DNA of 64,000 nt from Lomentospora prolificans (GCA_029532625.1 JARFXM010000007.1:372001-436000), one strand, 5' to 3'. Shown: positions 49,100 to 61,140, counted from the stretch's first letter. Made by a program: numbers and translations. Notes: generated by a model from the letters alone, not told the origin.

Positions 49100-50327
49100 T
49101 TATGACACCACCTTCCTCAAGACGACAGCCTCCGCACCCGCCAGCCTCTTGGCACGGATTGTCTTGAGATACCGGAACATGAGGATGAACAGAAGTTCCA
49201 TCCTGCACCTTTAGTCAGCATTCCTAGCTCTGGTAAATGAAAGGAGTAGCGGGACTATATTGTAAACTAACCTCTCCTTGGTCATCATGAGAATGCCCTG
49301 CACAAGGAGGCCCTTGGAGATCTGAGGACCAATGCCCTTGAATAGACCAGCAACGCCCTCGTTATCGATGATGAACTTCATAACCTCAACGAAGCTCTTG
49401 AAGGGCTTGCCGTTGCGGGCCTTGGGGGGCTTGGACTGCAGGCCAACCTTGGCAACGATGAGGGGCTGAGTAGCGATAGTGGCGAGAGCCTTGGACATAG
49501 CGCCGAGACCTACCCAAAAAAACAGATTAGCGAAAGTGGTGGCGCAACAGAGTTTGAAAAAGGAAACATACAGAATGCCTCCCAGGGCTTGAGAGCCTTG
49601 CGGCCAGGGAAAATGATTTCCCTCAATCTCTCATAGGCACCGTAGGTGATGGCGGGGTTGACGACGAGCACCAAGCTAGCCTTCAAGCCCCTCCAGAGAC
49701 CGCTGACACCATCAGGGCCATCGATAACCTCCTTGGCAGTCTCGAACATACCCTTGCGCTCGTCCTTGCGCTGAGTCTGCTGGCGGGTGGTGACGACGGC
49801 GACGGGGATGGTGAAGATCTGAGCAATAGCTCCGGCGACGGCACCGAGGCCGAGCTCGGCGAGGGTCGAAGGGGGAACAGAAGCGCGGCCCGACTTAAGG
49901 TAGAGGGTCCTCACAATAGAGTACCAGTAGAAGTAGGCGAAGTTGGTCGAGGCGACTCCGATAAGGGAACCGACCATACCGGCATAGAGACCAGAGAAGC
50001 CGTCATCGGCAACAATGCGGGTGAGGGCATCCCAGGTGGAAGCGTAGTGAGGCTCGTCATCCTTGCTCGCCTCATCATCCTCAGTCTTCTTCTCTTTGTT
50101 GGCGGGATTGACTTGCACCTGAAGCCTTGTCTTGACGCTAGAGTGGGAATGTGTGAGCCAAAAGGTGGGGGCGTTTTCACGAGATAGAGCAATTGAGCTC
50201 CGCCGAAGCTCGGCACAACTTACATGTCAAGCGGGTAAACGAGGGCGTTCGCGAGAACTGCGCCGGTCGCGCCAGCAGCAGCGCGTCCCCAAGGGGAAAT
50301 GAGGTCTTGCTTCGACTGAACTGCCAT
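49100..50327 (-). CDS. ANT1: Peroxisomal adenine nucleotide transporter (PMP47/Ant1 type)
   Basis: This carrier imports ATP into peroxisomes in exchange for AMP, supporting activation of medium-chain fatty acids. Exons are 50327-50224, 50137-49572, 49509-49272 and 49202-49100, giving 336 residues. The three mitochondrial-carrier repeats are visible through their signatures: YPLDIVKTRLQ in repeat 1, TIPVAVVTTRQQTQ in repeat 2 (a variant typical of the peroxisomal branch) and TQPLIVAKVGLQSK in repeat 3. An acidic, Lys-rich insert (EKKTEDDEASKDDEPHY) follows the first signature, as in PMP47. The last intron has a GCTGAC branch, with the AG taken at GTGCAG to give KERMELLFIL. It is head-to-head with palB, and its promoter carries two CCGAGG-type hexamers. 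Confidence 0.93.
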
Positions 50328-51077
50328 GGCGATGAAGGATCGTCCTCGAGGAAGAGGAAAAAAAGGGTCGAGGATGAGACTGCGGAAAGTTTGTCGTGCC
50401 GGTTTGTGGTTGAAGAGAACTGCCGTAGATTCTTATGCGTGCACGTGCGGCGGTATTACTTGATTGAGCTGCAGTACCCGTACAAGTCCAGCTCCTTTTT
50501 CGCACAAGAGGATATTTACACGGCAACAATTGGGAAGACAGGGCCAGGAAGCTGAAGAGGAAGGAAAGCGGTTCAAGATGCGAAGCTCCCTACCCGCAGG
50601 ATAAAAAAGAGGGCCGGGGTCCAGTTCCCGAGGCCCTTTTGGAGTTTACGGTAGCGACAAGCTAGGGAACTGGGGAAAACGGCACAGCGCCAGTTCCCTT
50701 TCAAAGTTACCGGCGACCGAACCTCGGTCCCCGCTCAACGCTATCAGTATCAGTGTCGGCTACTGCGTCATCGGCACCACAGTAGCGTCTATTTGCCGTA
50801 ATCGGGGATATGTCTGTTATCGGGGTGCACTTACCCCAATCTCCCAATTCAGATGCTGCCCTCAACCCTCTGGGCCGGGCATGCTGGGAAAAGTGGTAAA
50901 AATACGGAGGAAGGCAAAAATCCCCTTGTGGCTGCTCATGATCTCGAGGGACTGCAGTTCGACTCCGAGATTGACTCCCTTTCTCAATTTTCATGGTAAC
51001 GCGAGAAGGAAGAAAAAAAATTACCGCAGGACAAGATAGAAACGGATCATCCAACACGACGCTGACGATCTCCTCAC

Positions 51078-51085
51078 TGACGTCA
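51078..51085. promoter_or_regulatory. CRE/ATF palindrome TGACGTCA
   Basis: A perfect eight-base ATF/CREB-type site about 95 bases upstream of the palB ATG and 750 bases upstream of ANT1. Fungal bZIP regulators of the Atf1 class bind this sequence. Confidence 0.5.
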
Positions 51086-51141
51086 CGCCAGCGGGTGCTG
51101 GACCGGACCCCAGTCGATGCCCTTTGGCTGGCCCCCTCACC

Positions 51142-51162
51142 ATGAGATCAATACGTCCCTAG
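51142..51162 (+). promoter_or_regulatory. Six-codon uORF just upstream of palB
   Basis: ATG at 51142 in a strong context (CTCACC before the ATG) encodes MRSIRP and stops at 51160-51162, only 16 bases before the palB start codon. If it is in the leader, most scanning ribosomes would meet it first. Confidence 0.45.
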
Positions 51163-51178
51163 CAATCAGCATATAGCC

Positions 51179-54111
51179 ATGGAGAGACGAGCTTCTGTGA
51201 GTCTACCTTGGAGCAGACTGCCCTTTTGTGATTTAGTTCTGCCCCTCCATGTACAAACCCGTCCTACTTGCTTAGCCTTTTTTTCAGGCGGCGGCTAGGA
51301 TGAGCCAATCTCTCATGGCGCAGGCGCATTCTATCTCTCCTTAATTCGGTGGCCGGTTACTGATGGTAATGTTCTTTTTTCTTAATGGTACCATAGGAGG
51401 AGGAATCCTTGATTATCAAATCTGATCCCCAAGATGCCCTGAAGCACGCCATCAAGGCCGCGGAGCTCTATATGGGAGCTTCGAGGGAGGCCGAGGGACT
51501 GTCAAACCGTTCGCGGATCAGAGCCAAGATCGGAGAGATGATCACGCTTGCAGAGTATCTCAAGGGTTCTATTACTGGTGAAGCAATACAGCCGAAGCAG
51601 GACCGCCAGCTCTCCTCCCGTGAGACTGTCACTCTGCTCCAATCATCGAAGCTGAACGGGACCGAGTTTCTGCCTTGGCGCACATCCCATGGAGCTCCAG
51701 AGGCTTTTGCCCTGAAATCGGGCAAAGGACTCTACGTGTGCGTCTCGCGTTTCCAAAGTTTCTTGGTCACTACGTCCGTCTAGCGTTGGTCAAGGCTAAC
51801 ATGAAATCGGTCGCTAGAGATTCCACTCCATTCTCACTGTCTAAGCTACAGCTAGAGAACTTTGAGGGCTGGAAAAGGCCCAGAGACCTCCTCTCCTCTT
51901 TGGAATTCATGTCCCTTTCTGAGAGCTCGTCTAGCCAGTACCTACAGGTCTTGCCTACCAGCGATCTAGTGCAGGATGTGACGGCCGATTGCTCGGTAGT
52001 GGCGAGCCTCTGCTCTGCAATGAGACTACTTTGTCGCAAAGAGCGCTCTGTAAGGATAACTACTAGTCCGTGCCTGACTCAAGTGGAGACTGACATTCAC
52101 CCACCGTAGCTTTTGAGGGGGCTCATGTTTCCATTCGATACTGCACACAAGCAGTTGATCAGGCCCGAGAATGGAAAGTACGTCTTCCGTATGAATTTTA
52201 ACGGATGCTTCCGTAGAGTGGAGATCGATGATCGATTGCCCGCGGCCAAGACAGATCGCGCCCTGTTTGTGACTGACCGACGGAACCCGTTTGTCATATG
52301 GCCGGCCCTTATTGAAAAGGCATATTTGAAAATTCGCGGCGGCTACGATTTTCCGGGTAGCAACTCTTGCACGGATCTATGGGTACTCACCGGTTGGGTG
52401 CCCCAACAGATTTTTCTTCAGCGGTTTGTAACCAATCTAAACCCGTTGGTTTAAACTCTCCCTCTAATATTCGAACAGGGATGCTCTCAACCTAGAGCAA
52501 GAGTGGGACACAATTGTGCAAGCATTCAAGACCGGGAACGTCATCGTAACACTGGGAACCGGCCGTATCTCGAAATCAGAAGAACAAGCCACTGGCCTGG
52601 TTGGAGAGCATGATTACGGCATCCTCGATGTAGACTCGGATCCCGTTAAGCGGCGGCTGCTGGTAAAAAACCCTTGGCGCACAGGAGAAATATGGAATGA
52701 GCTGGGGTCGACCAGCGTGGCGACGCCAATTACTGAAGAGAGCGATGCGCCAACTGGCCTCCACGACCAAACCGGTGCCTTTTGGATGAGTCTGGCAGAT
52801 GTCACGCAGCATTTCGAGTCCATGTATCTGAACTGGAACCCAGCCCTCTTTAGGAATCGGCAAGACTACCACTTTACATGGGATCTGAAACCGAGGAAGA
52901 ATATGTCAGCCACAGTCGTCGATAACCCTCAGTACTCGATAACTGCTACCGGGGACGGTTCGGTTTGGGTTTTATTAGCCCGCCACTTTACGGACCTGGA
53001 GCTGGATCTCATCAAGAAACGTTCCCAAACACCGGACAAAGCTGGGTTAGATACAGGCTTCATGAGCATCTACGTGTTCGAGGACAGCGGGACGCGAGTT
53101 CCGAAGCTCACCAGGAACCTCTACCACGGCCCGTTTGTCGATTCGCCTCAGACCTTGCTCAAGTTTCGGGTCGAAAAGGGGAAATCCTACACCGTCGTTC
53201 CCGTACAGGAGAAGCTATCCATGGCGAGTTGTAACTTTACGCTCTCCTTCTTCACCAACCAGAGCCTAGCCATCTCGCCTGCCAAGGACGCCATGCGCCA
53301 CTCCACCGACATCCCAAGCTCCTGGACCAGGAGGACGGCCGGCGGAAACTCGGGCTCCGTCAAATACGGCACGAACCCCCAGTTCAGCATCACCCTCACG
53401 CGCCAGTCCGCCCTCTCCCTCCTCCTGTGCACCGACAGCCCCGACATCCCCGTCCACATCGACCTCGTCTGGGCCAACGGCGAGCGCGTCGGCCCCTCCC
53501 TGGCCATCAAGGACGTCCTCGCCGACTCAGACGCCTACGTCCGCGGCTGCGCCGTCCTCGACGTCCCCTCCGTCGACCCTGGCACCTACACCGCCGTCTG
53601 CTCCACCTTCGAGACCGGTCAGATCGCCGACTTCACCTTTCGCGTCAGCTCCTCGGCCCCTCACGTCGTCAGGGCCATCCCCTCCGAAGGCTCCGGCCGC
53701 CTGCGCACCCAAATGACCCCTTTCGTCTTCGCCGAAGGCGAATCCGCCCTCCGCGCCCCCGTCCGCGTAAACCGCCTGACGAGGATGTGCGCGGCCGTCC
53801 GCCGGACCACGGTCCCAAGCGCCCATGACCTCGGTCCCAGGAGGTCCTCGACCCCCCTCAAGATAGCCGTCGTCACGGGACGCGGCCCCCGGAAGCATGT
53901 CCTCGGCGTCTCCGGCGGAGGAGAGTACACAGAGCCGACGGCCGAGCTGAGGACGCCGGATTTCGACGTCGAGCCTGGCAGAGCCGTGGACGAAGGTGGC
54001 TTGTGGGTCGTCGTGGAGAGAGTGGGCGGCAACCAGAGCCGCGAAACGTTCCAGGTGGAGCTTTTAGGTGATGCGCCGATCACTGTTGGGGGATGGGAGG
54101 ACGCGTCGTGA
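51179..54111 (+). CDS. palB: Calpain-like cysteine protease PalB/Rim13 of the ambient-pH pathway
   Basis: PalB (Rim13) is the cysteine protease thought to cleave the transcription factor PacC at alkaline pH after recruitment to ESCRT-III. Exons are 51179-51196, 51397-51737, 51818-52049, 52110-52423 and 52479-54111, for 845 residues. After MERRAS the N-terminus is an MIT domain (ALKHAIKAAELYMGASREAE to about residue 55), which binds ESCRT-III. The calpain core follows: DLVQDVTADCSVVASL with catalytic Cys178, YLKIRGGYDFPGSNSCTDLW, GEHDYGILDV with His346 and LLVKNPW with Asn366, so the triad is intact. Two C-terminal beta-sandwich domains fill the remainder. Part of the C-terminal coding sequence (53400-53850) is strongly GC-rich at third positions, unlike the 5' exons. 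The start lies in an 18-base exon and is the least certain part. Confidence 0.93.
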
Positions 54112-55427
54112 GCTAGGTTACGTTCTACGTTATCAGTTCGCTTGGGGATGACCAACTTACAACCATTTTCAGTAAAGTTCTCTAGCCATTCACCTTGATT
54201 TAGAAATTCGGGGTTTTTTTTATGTTCTAGTAGGGGAGGCGCCTTTCTCCCTCCGTCCATATATACATCGAAATCCGCCCAAGCCTTGGTTTGTCTTGGT
54301 GAGGACTGCTATAAACCCGATCTAACATCCTCCCAGCCAAAATAACGCGGCCAGGCAAATAACCCAAACTAGAGAAAGTCTCTCTGATAGTGAGCCTATG
54401 CGGGAAAGGAACGGAAAAAACAGAAAAGAAAATTGTTTGCTGAAAGTCTCTGATGTCCCGACTTGACAGCTTGGCTGGCGAACCCCTCGAAATGGACATG
54501 GATGGAACCAAGCGCGTAGTCTCTTGCTTCCGTACAGTTGACGGCGAAAACATTTGAATCCCCATTTACTCTTCTCATACTCTTATCGAAACATCAGATG
54601 CAAAACATGAGTCCATGATCGTTGTGCAAAGGAGGAAGATAAAAAATGGTAAGAAAACCCAAAATCCACGCTTGAGTCGTTTCCCTCTCGGAGGGGCAGC
54701 CCAAGAAGTGAAGTATAAATGGATGAAGATACCTCGTCAACCCAAAAAACAGCAATTCCAAGAGATAAGAAGAATCGCAACTCAAGGTGGTATAAATAAG
54801 TAGAAACCTCCCTTCCTAACCCCCCGTTAGATATCCCCACCAGAATACCCCATAAACGCCAGGCCAACTTATAACAGTATGATTGCCGGGGGCTTGCTTT
54901 CTTTCATGATATCTGATGGTCTGTAAAACAAAAGAAAATTCAATATTCCCCTCCTATCCAGGAGATAAAGGGAGGAACTTGGAAAGAGCCGGTAACGACA
55001 GAAATGACGAGGTATATAGTTGTAAACGCCAGATTCGCCCTGCTACAAGTAGAATAAGTTTCCCCTTTCCTTAAATCCGTGGCCAGCAAGATGAGCGCAA
55101 CAAAGTTGAGAAAGAAAAAGATATATGAAAATAAATGTAAGCGAAAGGATTTCGAACGACCTCCATAGTTGTCGAATTGTTCCACCAGAGCGGATCGAGT
55201 CGAACGAAGAATCGAACGAAAGTTGAGAAAATATCGATACATAGAAGGTCGGAGAGATCGAGCCGGACGAGCAGATTGATTGCTTCAAGAATGGCCTTCT
55301 TGTCTTTCGTAGGGTGATCTAGTCCGAAGAATGTCGAAAAAAAAAATACGGTGGCCATATATACATAATGAAGAAGTCGTCAAAGCGAATGTTGTCGCTC
55401 CGTGAACGGGCGGGTGGTAAATCAATG
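54112..55427. other. Convergent 3' region between palB and the C2H2 gene
   Basis: Both flanking genes end in this interval. It is AT-rich with many short open frames and no coding similarity I can recognise. It most likely holds the two 3' untranslated regions. Confidence 0.5.
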
Positions 55428-57351
55428 CTATGACGGACCCCCTCTTCGCCGACGACCGCGGCTAAGCCCGTCGCGACGCTGAGAGAGAACCTCGAGGAGC
55501 TTCGGGTCGTTCTTGTCCTTGTCAAGATGACGAGAACGGACGTGCCTGACATAAAAATATTAGCTTCTTCTGATTAGATTGAGAAGGCGCAATCGGCACT
55601 CCACCAGTGCCTTATCATGGATCGGGATCTCTCCATGATCGATGAGTTTGGACATACCTTTGCAGATTATCAGGCCGGGGGTACTTATGCTCCCGATCCG
55701 GACAGAACGGGCAAGCGTACCCCGGTGACTCATGGACGAACCCATGGCGAATCATCTCGTTCTTGCGCTTGAATCCTTGGCCGGGCTTGCTCCGCGGGCA
55801 GCCTTGAACAGGACAGTAATGCGGCCTGGCCGAGGAGTGTACGTTCGCGTGAGAATTCAGTAGGTACTGGGTCTGGAAGGGTTTGGCATGACAGCCCTCA
55901 AATGTGCACCTGAATGTGCCAACATCAGAACCACCAGCAGCCCCGTTGCCACCAGGGATCGGCCCTTCCCCTGCGCTTAGGCTAGAGTGATCTGTGCTAG
56001 GCGTCCTCTCAGGGATACCACTGGGTCCGTATTCCCCTCCGGCCGACCTCGGTAGGGGGCTAGTACTATGGCTGATGGGATTGATGATTGAGGGCCCAGG
56101 TTTTGACGTAGCATAGTAGAATTGGGGTGGGCCTTGCGGCTTAAGTGGAGATGGTAGCTCACGGGCGTAGCTACTCCCGTTGGGGGAGACGGGAGGGGTA
56201 CCTTGGTGCTGCTGCCCGGGGATAGGAGGCGGTCGTGGTAAGGCGGTTGGTGGTTGGAAGGAAAAGGGCGACCCGTAGGGTGGGTGGTCGTCGTCGCGTT
56301 CTAGAGGGCCGGTGGGGGAACCGGGTGCCATCAGCTGGTGCAGTGACGGAAGCCGTCCTGTGGAGTTCGGCCCCGAGTTTAGGGGCGGCAAGGACTGCTG
56401 TGGCGGGCGAGGTGGTGGCAAACTCGTTGTCGGACTTCGAGGATCGATAGACTTTGGGGACACAAGGGGACCTGCTGGACCTGTTCCGACGGGGCTAACC
56501 GGATTGAGCGCCGAGAAGAGCTCGCCGGTATGGAAAGTGTCTAAGGGACCGTAAGAGGTGCTACTTCCGGGAGTGGTAGCTGGGGCGGGAGTGGAGTTAG
56601 TGGTAGAAACAGGTGGCAGAGAGCCATCGCCACGGAAGGGAAGCTCTCGGTTGGCTGCTGGGATGAGAGAATGCTGGCGCCGTGGTTCTTCGTAGCTGGG
56701 CTGCGGGCCGACGCTCGGATCGGAAGACTGAGATGAAGGAGCGACGTTGGCCAGGGCGTTGTGCGCCAGCTGCTGTAGCTCTACGGCCAGCGTGTCACTG
56801 CCCCTCCCCCGGGGGCTTGGAGCTCGCATATTGTTGTTGGGGGTGGGCGGGTTAGACTCCGTCCAATTGCTTACTCCAGTGGCGGGAGACTCTTTATCAA
56901 AAGGCTCTGGATCGTCTTCGTTTTCGATAATCTGGCGAGGAACATCGGGATTCCGCTTATTGTCAAGGGTTGACACCAGAAAAGCCTCAGGCCCCCTGGG
57001 GTGATCCTTTTATAAGAAGAGAATTAGGATCCCTAGTACGCCGGGAGATTGTGTTGAAGGGATTGGGAAGAAGCGGCACACACGAGAGGGCTCGTGGAAG
57101 CCTAAACAGTGAGGTAGTCGAGTGAAGTGAAGTTGCAGGCGGAGTAGTTGTCGAGGAGCTACTCGCAAAAAGGACAAAAAGGTATAGAGAGGCAAAAACA
57201 CTGAGTGGACACAGAGGAAAAGAGAGTCTCAGGAACTGACTTGAATGATTCCCTCACATTCAGGCTCGGGATCCAGCGCGAAGTTGGGAAGCACGGCTTT
57301 CAAAGGCGGGGTGTGAGTTGGGGTGCCTTCATCGGGATCGTACAGCGACAT
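55428..57351 (-). CDS. C2H2 zinc-finger transcription factor
   Basis: Exons are 57351-57241, 57006-55658 and 55545-55428, giving 525 residues. The start MSLYDPDEGTPTHTPPLKAV and the donor GTCAGT give a 37-residue first exon; a 234-base intron ends at TATAAAAG, directly downstream of an in-frame TAA that rules out a longer second exon. Residues 40-395 are Pro/Ser-rich and disordered. Three fingers close the protein: Cys404/Cys409 with His423/His427, Cys435/Cys440 with His458/His462 (an unusually long loop), and Cys469/Cys472 with His488/His493. The last intron splits the Arg codon just before His488, so both His ligands of finger 3 come from the last exon. A basic tail (RRDGLSRGRRRRGGPS) follows. 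The family is probably conserved in filamentous fungi, but I cannot name targets. Confidence 0.88.
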
Positions 57352-57381
57352 GACTTTGCGGGAGAAGTGTTCGATTTCGTG

Positions 57382-57417
57382 TCAGCTTCTTGTTAGTTTG
57401 CGGTTTTTTGCAGACAT
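57382..57417 (-). promoter_or_regulatory. Eleven-codon uORF upstream of the C2H2 gene
   Basis: The minus strand reads ATG at 57417, MSAKNRKLTRS, and TGA at 57382-57384, ending about 30 bases before the main ATG at 57351. It lies in the leader if the transcript starts upstream of 57417. Confidence 0.4.
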
Positions 57418-57872
57418 AACCTGGAGCGCGAAGCGTCGGTTGGGATGCGCCGATCCTAGTTTGCCATTTGGGTCGCCGCGAAACTCAGTGCACGAGAGAC
57501 AGAGAACCGAGCAATGGCCGAGCAATGGCCTCGCCAGGGTTTGAAGTCCCAGGAAGAAAAAAAGCCCGACAGCCTGGTGAGGCCAAGTATGCGACAAGAA
57601 ACAGGATCGTCTTGAGTAGCCGTGTTCGCCGTGTCAAGGGTGGCTTGGAGTCCTTTTGTGAAGCGCGATTGTTTACGTGCTGTGCAAGAGATGTTGGGCG
57701 AGAAACCAGCCGGGGCGGGTATGTGAGGCGTGGATGAAGTTCGAATCAAAATGCAGAAGTCGATGACCGGCCGAGTTCCCAACGGGCCACAACCCAACCA
57801 CGGCAGCGGGAGACGGGATGACGTTCCTGGATAGGGCTCCCAAACCAGCAAGCATGAAAAAAAAAATGAAAG

Positions 57873-57896
57873 AAAAAAAAAAAAAAAAAAAAAAAA
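57873..57896 (+). repeat. Poly-A run of 24
   Basis: Twenty-four consecutive A preceded by further A-rich sequence, about 520 bases upstream of the C2H2 start. Confidence 0.9.
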
Positions 57897-60800
57897 GGAA
57901 AGGAAGACCGCTTGTGTGTGGATGTCTTGCGTGCGCTTCGGGAGTTGGCGAAAAAAAAATAGCAAGCGAGAGCCAGGTGAGTGGTTCGCAATGTAAATCG
58001 AAAGGAGGCGGCTATGTGACGTGCAAGCGCGCACAAGAACAGGGTGGCTTAAACAAGCGAATATCCTCTCAGGGGAGGATGGATGAGGCCAAGGAAAGGA
58101 AATGCGAGCGTTTGGTGAGAGGGACGAGATGAAGACCGGCTTGGCTACGCTGTTCTCATCTATCCCCACGTCGCGTTTGGTGGAAAGGGTTGTACAACTA
58201 CAAGCTACGCTCGACTGGAGATGTATCGACGGCGCCGTGGAGTACGTACGGATACGACGTCGCTCTTTGGTTGGCGAAAGGGCGGGGCGGACGCGGATGG
58301 GAGATGCAGGGTGTGGACGAGGGAGAGGTTAGTTGGAGGCGGGCGGTGAGGCTGATTCCCTGAAGTCGAAGCTTTTTTGTGGGGGGGAATGGAAACCGGC
58401 GGGGGCCGCTTGACCAGAAGAGGCATGAGATGGAAAGCGTTCTAGTGTCGTTCTGGGGAAGGACGGGGATGGGGTGGGATTGTCGCGATGGCTGTGCCCT
58501 GGGCTCTATCTTCCTTTTCGGCGAAGCGAGTGGTGAGTTCAGGGATTTCGTGCATTGGCGGCTCCTAGTCGTCTAGGAATAGCAGTTGTGCAGGACCACA
58601 ACGGGATCGGTGGGGGCAGAGGTGACGGAGAGTGTAAGAACCTGAGGAGGAGAATTGGAAGAGTAGCATGAGAGGGAATGAAGGACAGCTCAATGGAATC
58701 CGAGTAATAGCAAGGATGTGGAACTGGATGCGCAGCACCGTTCAAGAAGGAGTGACCATGGAGAGTCAACTTAAAGTGGCAGGGGCGGTGACAGTCGCAG
58801 AGCTGGCGATACTCTCTATATCATCAAGGCCAGCGAGGTAGGAGCGCCCAGCAGCAGCACCACCCGGAGCAAGAGCGAGTCAGACGGAGATCGCCTCTGG
58901 CATAGTACAGGGGGCGGATGCGACTAAGTACGGAAAGCAAGGGACTGGAAGCTGGGGATTGCGGGACTGGGACGCTTGACGGAAAATCAGTAATAATGTG
59001 ATGGGTTGGGTTATTAGTCGTGGGAACGAGAATGATGTACGAAGGGTATAACGATGTCAGTTTCGACCGACCCAGCCAGTCTGGATGGATCTGATGGATG
59101 CTTAATGTCGAGAACACTCCGGGGTCCCAGTAATAATGCAACTTGACAGCAACATGAATATCGAAAGCTTGGTACGAATCGAATACCAGATGCGAGTATC
59201 GCGACGAGTTCCTCCTCCAAGATGAAAGGGGAGATGACAGGAGTAACAATATACATGCTGTGCCTGGGGCTGCCCACTCTGAATCACGTACAGGTTGGCG
59301 CTGTGGAGGCGTGTCGGGTACACGCCCGATGGAGCCCGCGAGATTGGACTTGAAGTACTAGTACTAAGCAACTGGCTTGAGAAAAAGGTTGGAGATTAAC
59401 AGAGCTGCGACCGGGATCAAGGACCACCATTCTACTCTGGTGTATAAGTTGAAGGTGCCCAAGTCTTGTGCCTCGCAGACCCTTGGGGGAACTTGGGTCA
59501 TCTATTCTATCAATGTACTGCCCTACGCCGCGCGGTACTGTACTTGTCAAGTCCCGGACCCAGGGGCAACGGGTACTTTCACTTATACCTCCCTTTATTT
59601 ATTCGCTGGCTGTCCAGCAGCGAGTGTAATAAATGATGGCCAAATTGTCTTGATATTGAAATTATGAACCACTTTGGCGTCCACGTTGCCCCAAACCCTC
59701 CTCTCCAGTGTTACTCTGTCTCTTTCTACCCTGCTCAGTCGTGATTTAACCTGCACCTAGGCCCTGTCCCTGCACCTAGTCTTTTCCCCCCTCCAGTTCT
59801 TCGATCAAGACTTCCTTGTCCTTTCTCCAGGTCGTTTTTGCCCAGCTAGCGGGAAACGGGAGGCAGGCCCCCGCGTCAATATACGCCCAGAGGTATATAG
59901 GTGAATTATATGGGGTATGCAGTGTCGTGGATGCGGGATCCAGTGCGATGCATGGAGCCCGGAGCCTCGAAAGATCTGACACAATGTGCAGCTACACTTT
60001 GGACCGGGCTGACCCTTTTTGCCCTTTCTTATAGATTGCCCGCCATTGTAGTCTCGTACACTGTGCTTCGAGATTGATGTGCAGAGGGACTGGTGCAGCA
60101 GCAATGCGCTGTACGAAGGAGAACCCGATATGGGCACGTACCCCAACGACAGCCTACCTGTAGCAAAAAAAAAAAAAGGAAGGAAAGAATAAGGGACGCC
60201 CCCCAGTAATAAATCACTCACCTGGATTTACTGTCCGCGCTTCCGGGCTTTACACTCCTTGCTCTAGCAGGGGGTCGGCAGGGCTCTTTTCCGCTGGCCT
60301 TTCAAGTAAGTCGAGTACCACAAGCGAGCAAAAATGGATGGATTGATGACACCTGGTCGTACAGTACCTTGCACGACCCTCCAGCGAGGTACCTACATTC
60401 GCTACTGTACCAGCGGGAAGTATCCATTGCTGGGATTTGCTCGCATGGCCTTGTCCACCTCTTTCACTCCCCCTCAAAACGGGACGGATTGACGACTTGA
60501 GGTTCAGGAACAGGAAAAAGAGCTGACGAGGAACAAGGGTTGGAAGAAGTGTGAGAAAAAAGATTTGAGAACGAGCGATCAAAAAGTGCCCGCAAGAGCC
60601 ATGGGAGCCGCTGTGCGCATATTCCATCCCATATTGTTCGCGAACGGGATACCGTTTTCTAACAATCTGTTTAATCACAAGCCGAGGGCCGGGGGCTCCT
60701 TTTCCCACCTAGCTAGCAGCTACTGGAGGATCGTGAGGAGTAGAAAGAGGAGATGCCCTGAAGACGGCGCCCAGATGAGTGGACGCGTAGCTTTTTCATC

Positions 60801-61102
60801 TGGTTGTTTTCGCGCGGTGCAGCTGCACGGATTAAACTTGGTAAATGTGGGTTGTAAATTAAAACAACTTCAAACCCTTTTTTGCTTGTTCTTCCCTTTT
60901 ACCTCAGGCCTCTCTTAATGAGAGTGTCACAATAAACAATGGATACCAGAACCCATTGTTCCCGTCTGGCATCACCCGTCTAAGAATTTTCTAGTTAAGA
61001 CCATGAGAGCGGCCGGGCACTGCCTCGCTTCCCACCGCGCGACCACCGCACTTTCCTTGGAGGTGAGAGCGCCAGCTAGGCATTGCTTTTTCCCTTCCAC
61101 CT

Positions 61103-61140
61103 CCCCCCCCCCCCCCCCCCCCTTTCAAAAAAAAAAAAAA
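61103..61140 (+). repeat. C20 followed by A14
   Basis: Twenty consecutive C (61103-61122), TTTC, then fourteen A (61127-61140). This is the longest C run in the window; its exact length is uncertain because sequencers often misjudge such tracts. Confidence 0.85.

Larger units (their letters stand above)
50328..51178. promoter_or_regulatory. Shared divergent promoter of ANT1 (minus) and palB (plus)
   Basis: The two genes diverge from this 851-base interval. Visible candidate sites are a CCAAT box on the minus strand at 50529-50533, CCGAGG at 50628-50633, CCTCGG at 50722-50727 and a perfect CRE palindrome TGACGTCA at 51078-51085. No PacC site (GCCARG) was noticed. Functions of the sites are inferred from known fungal motifs. 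Confidence 0.55.
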
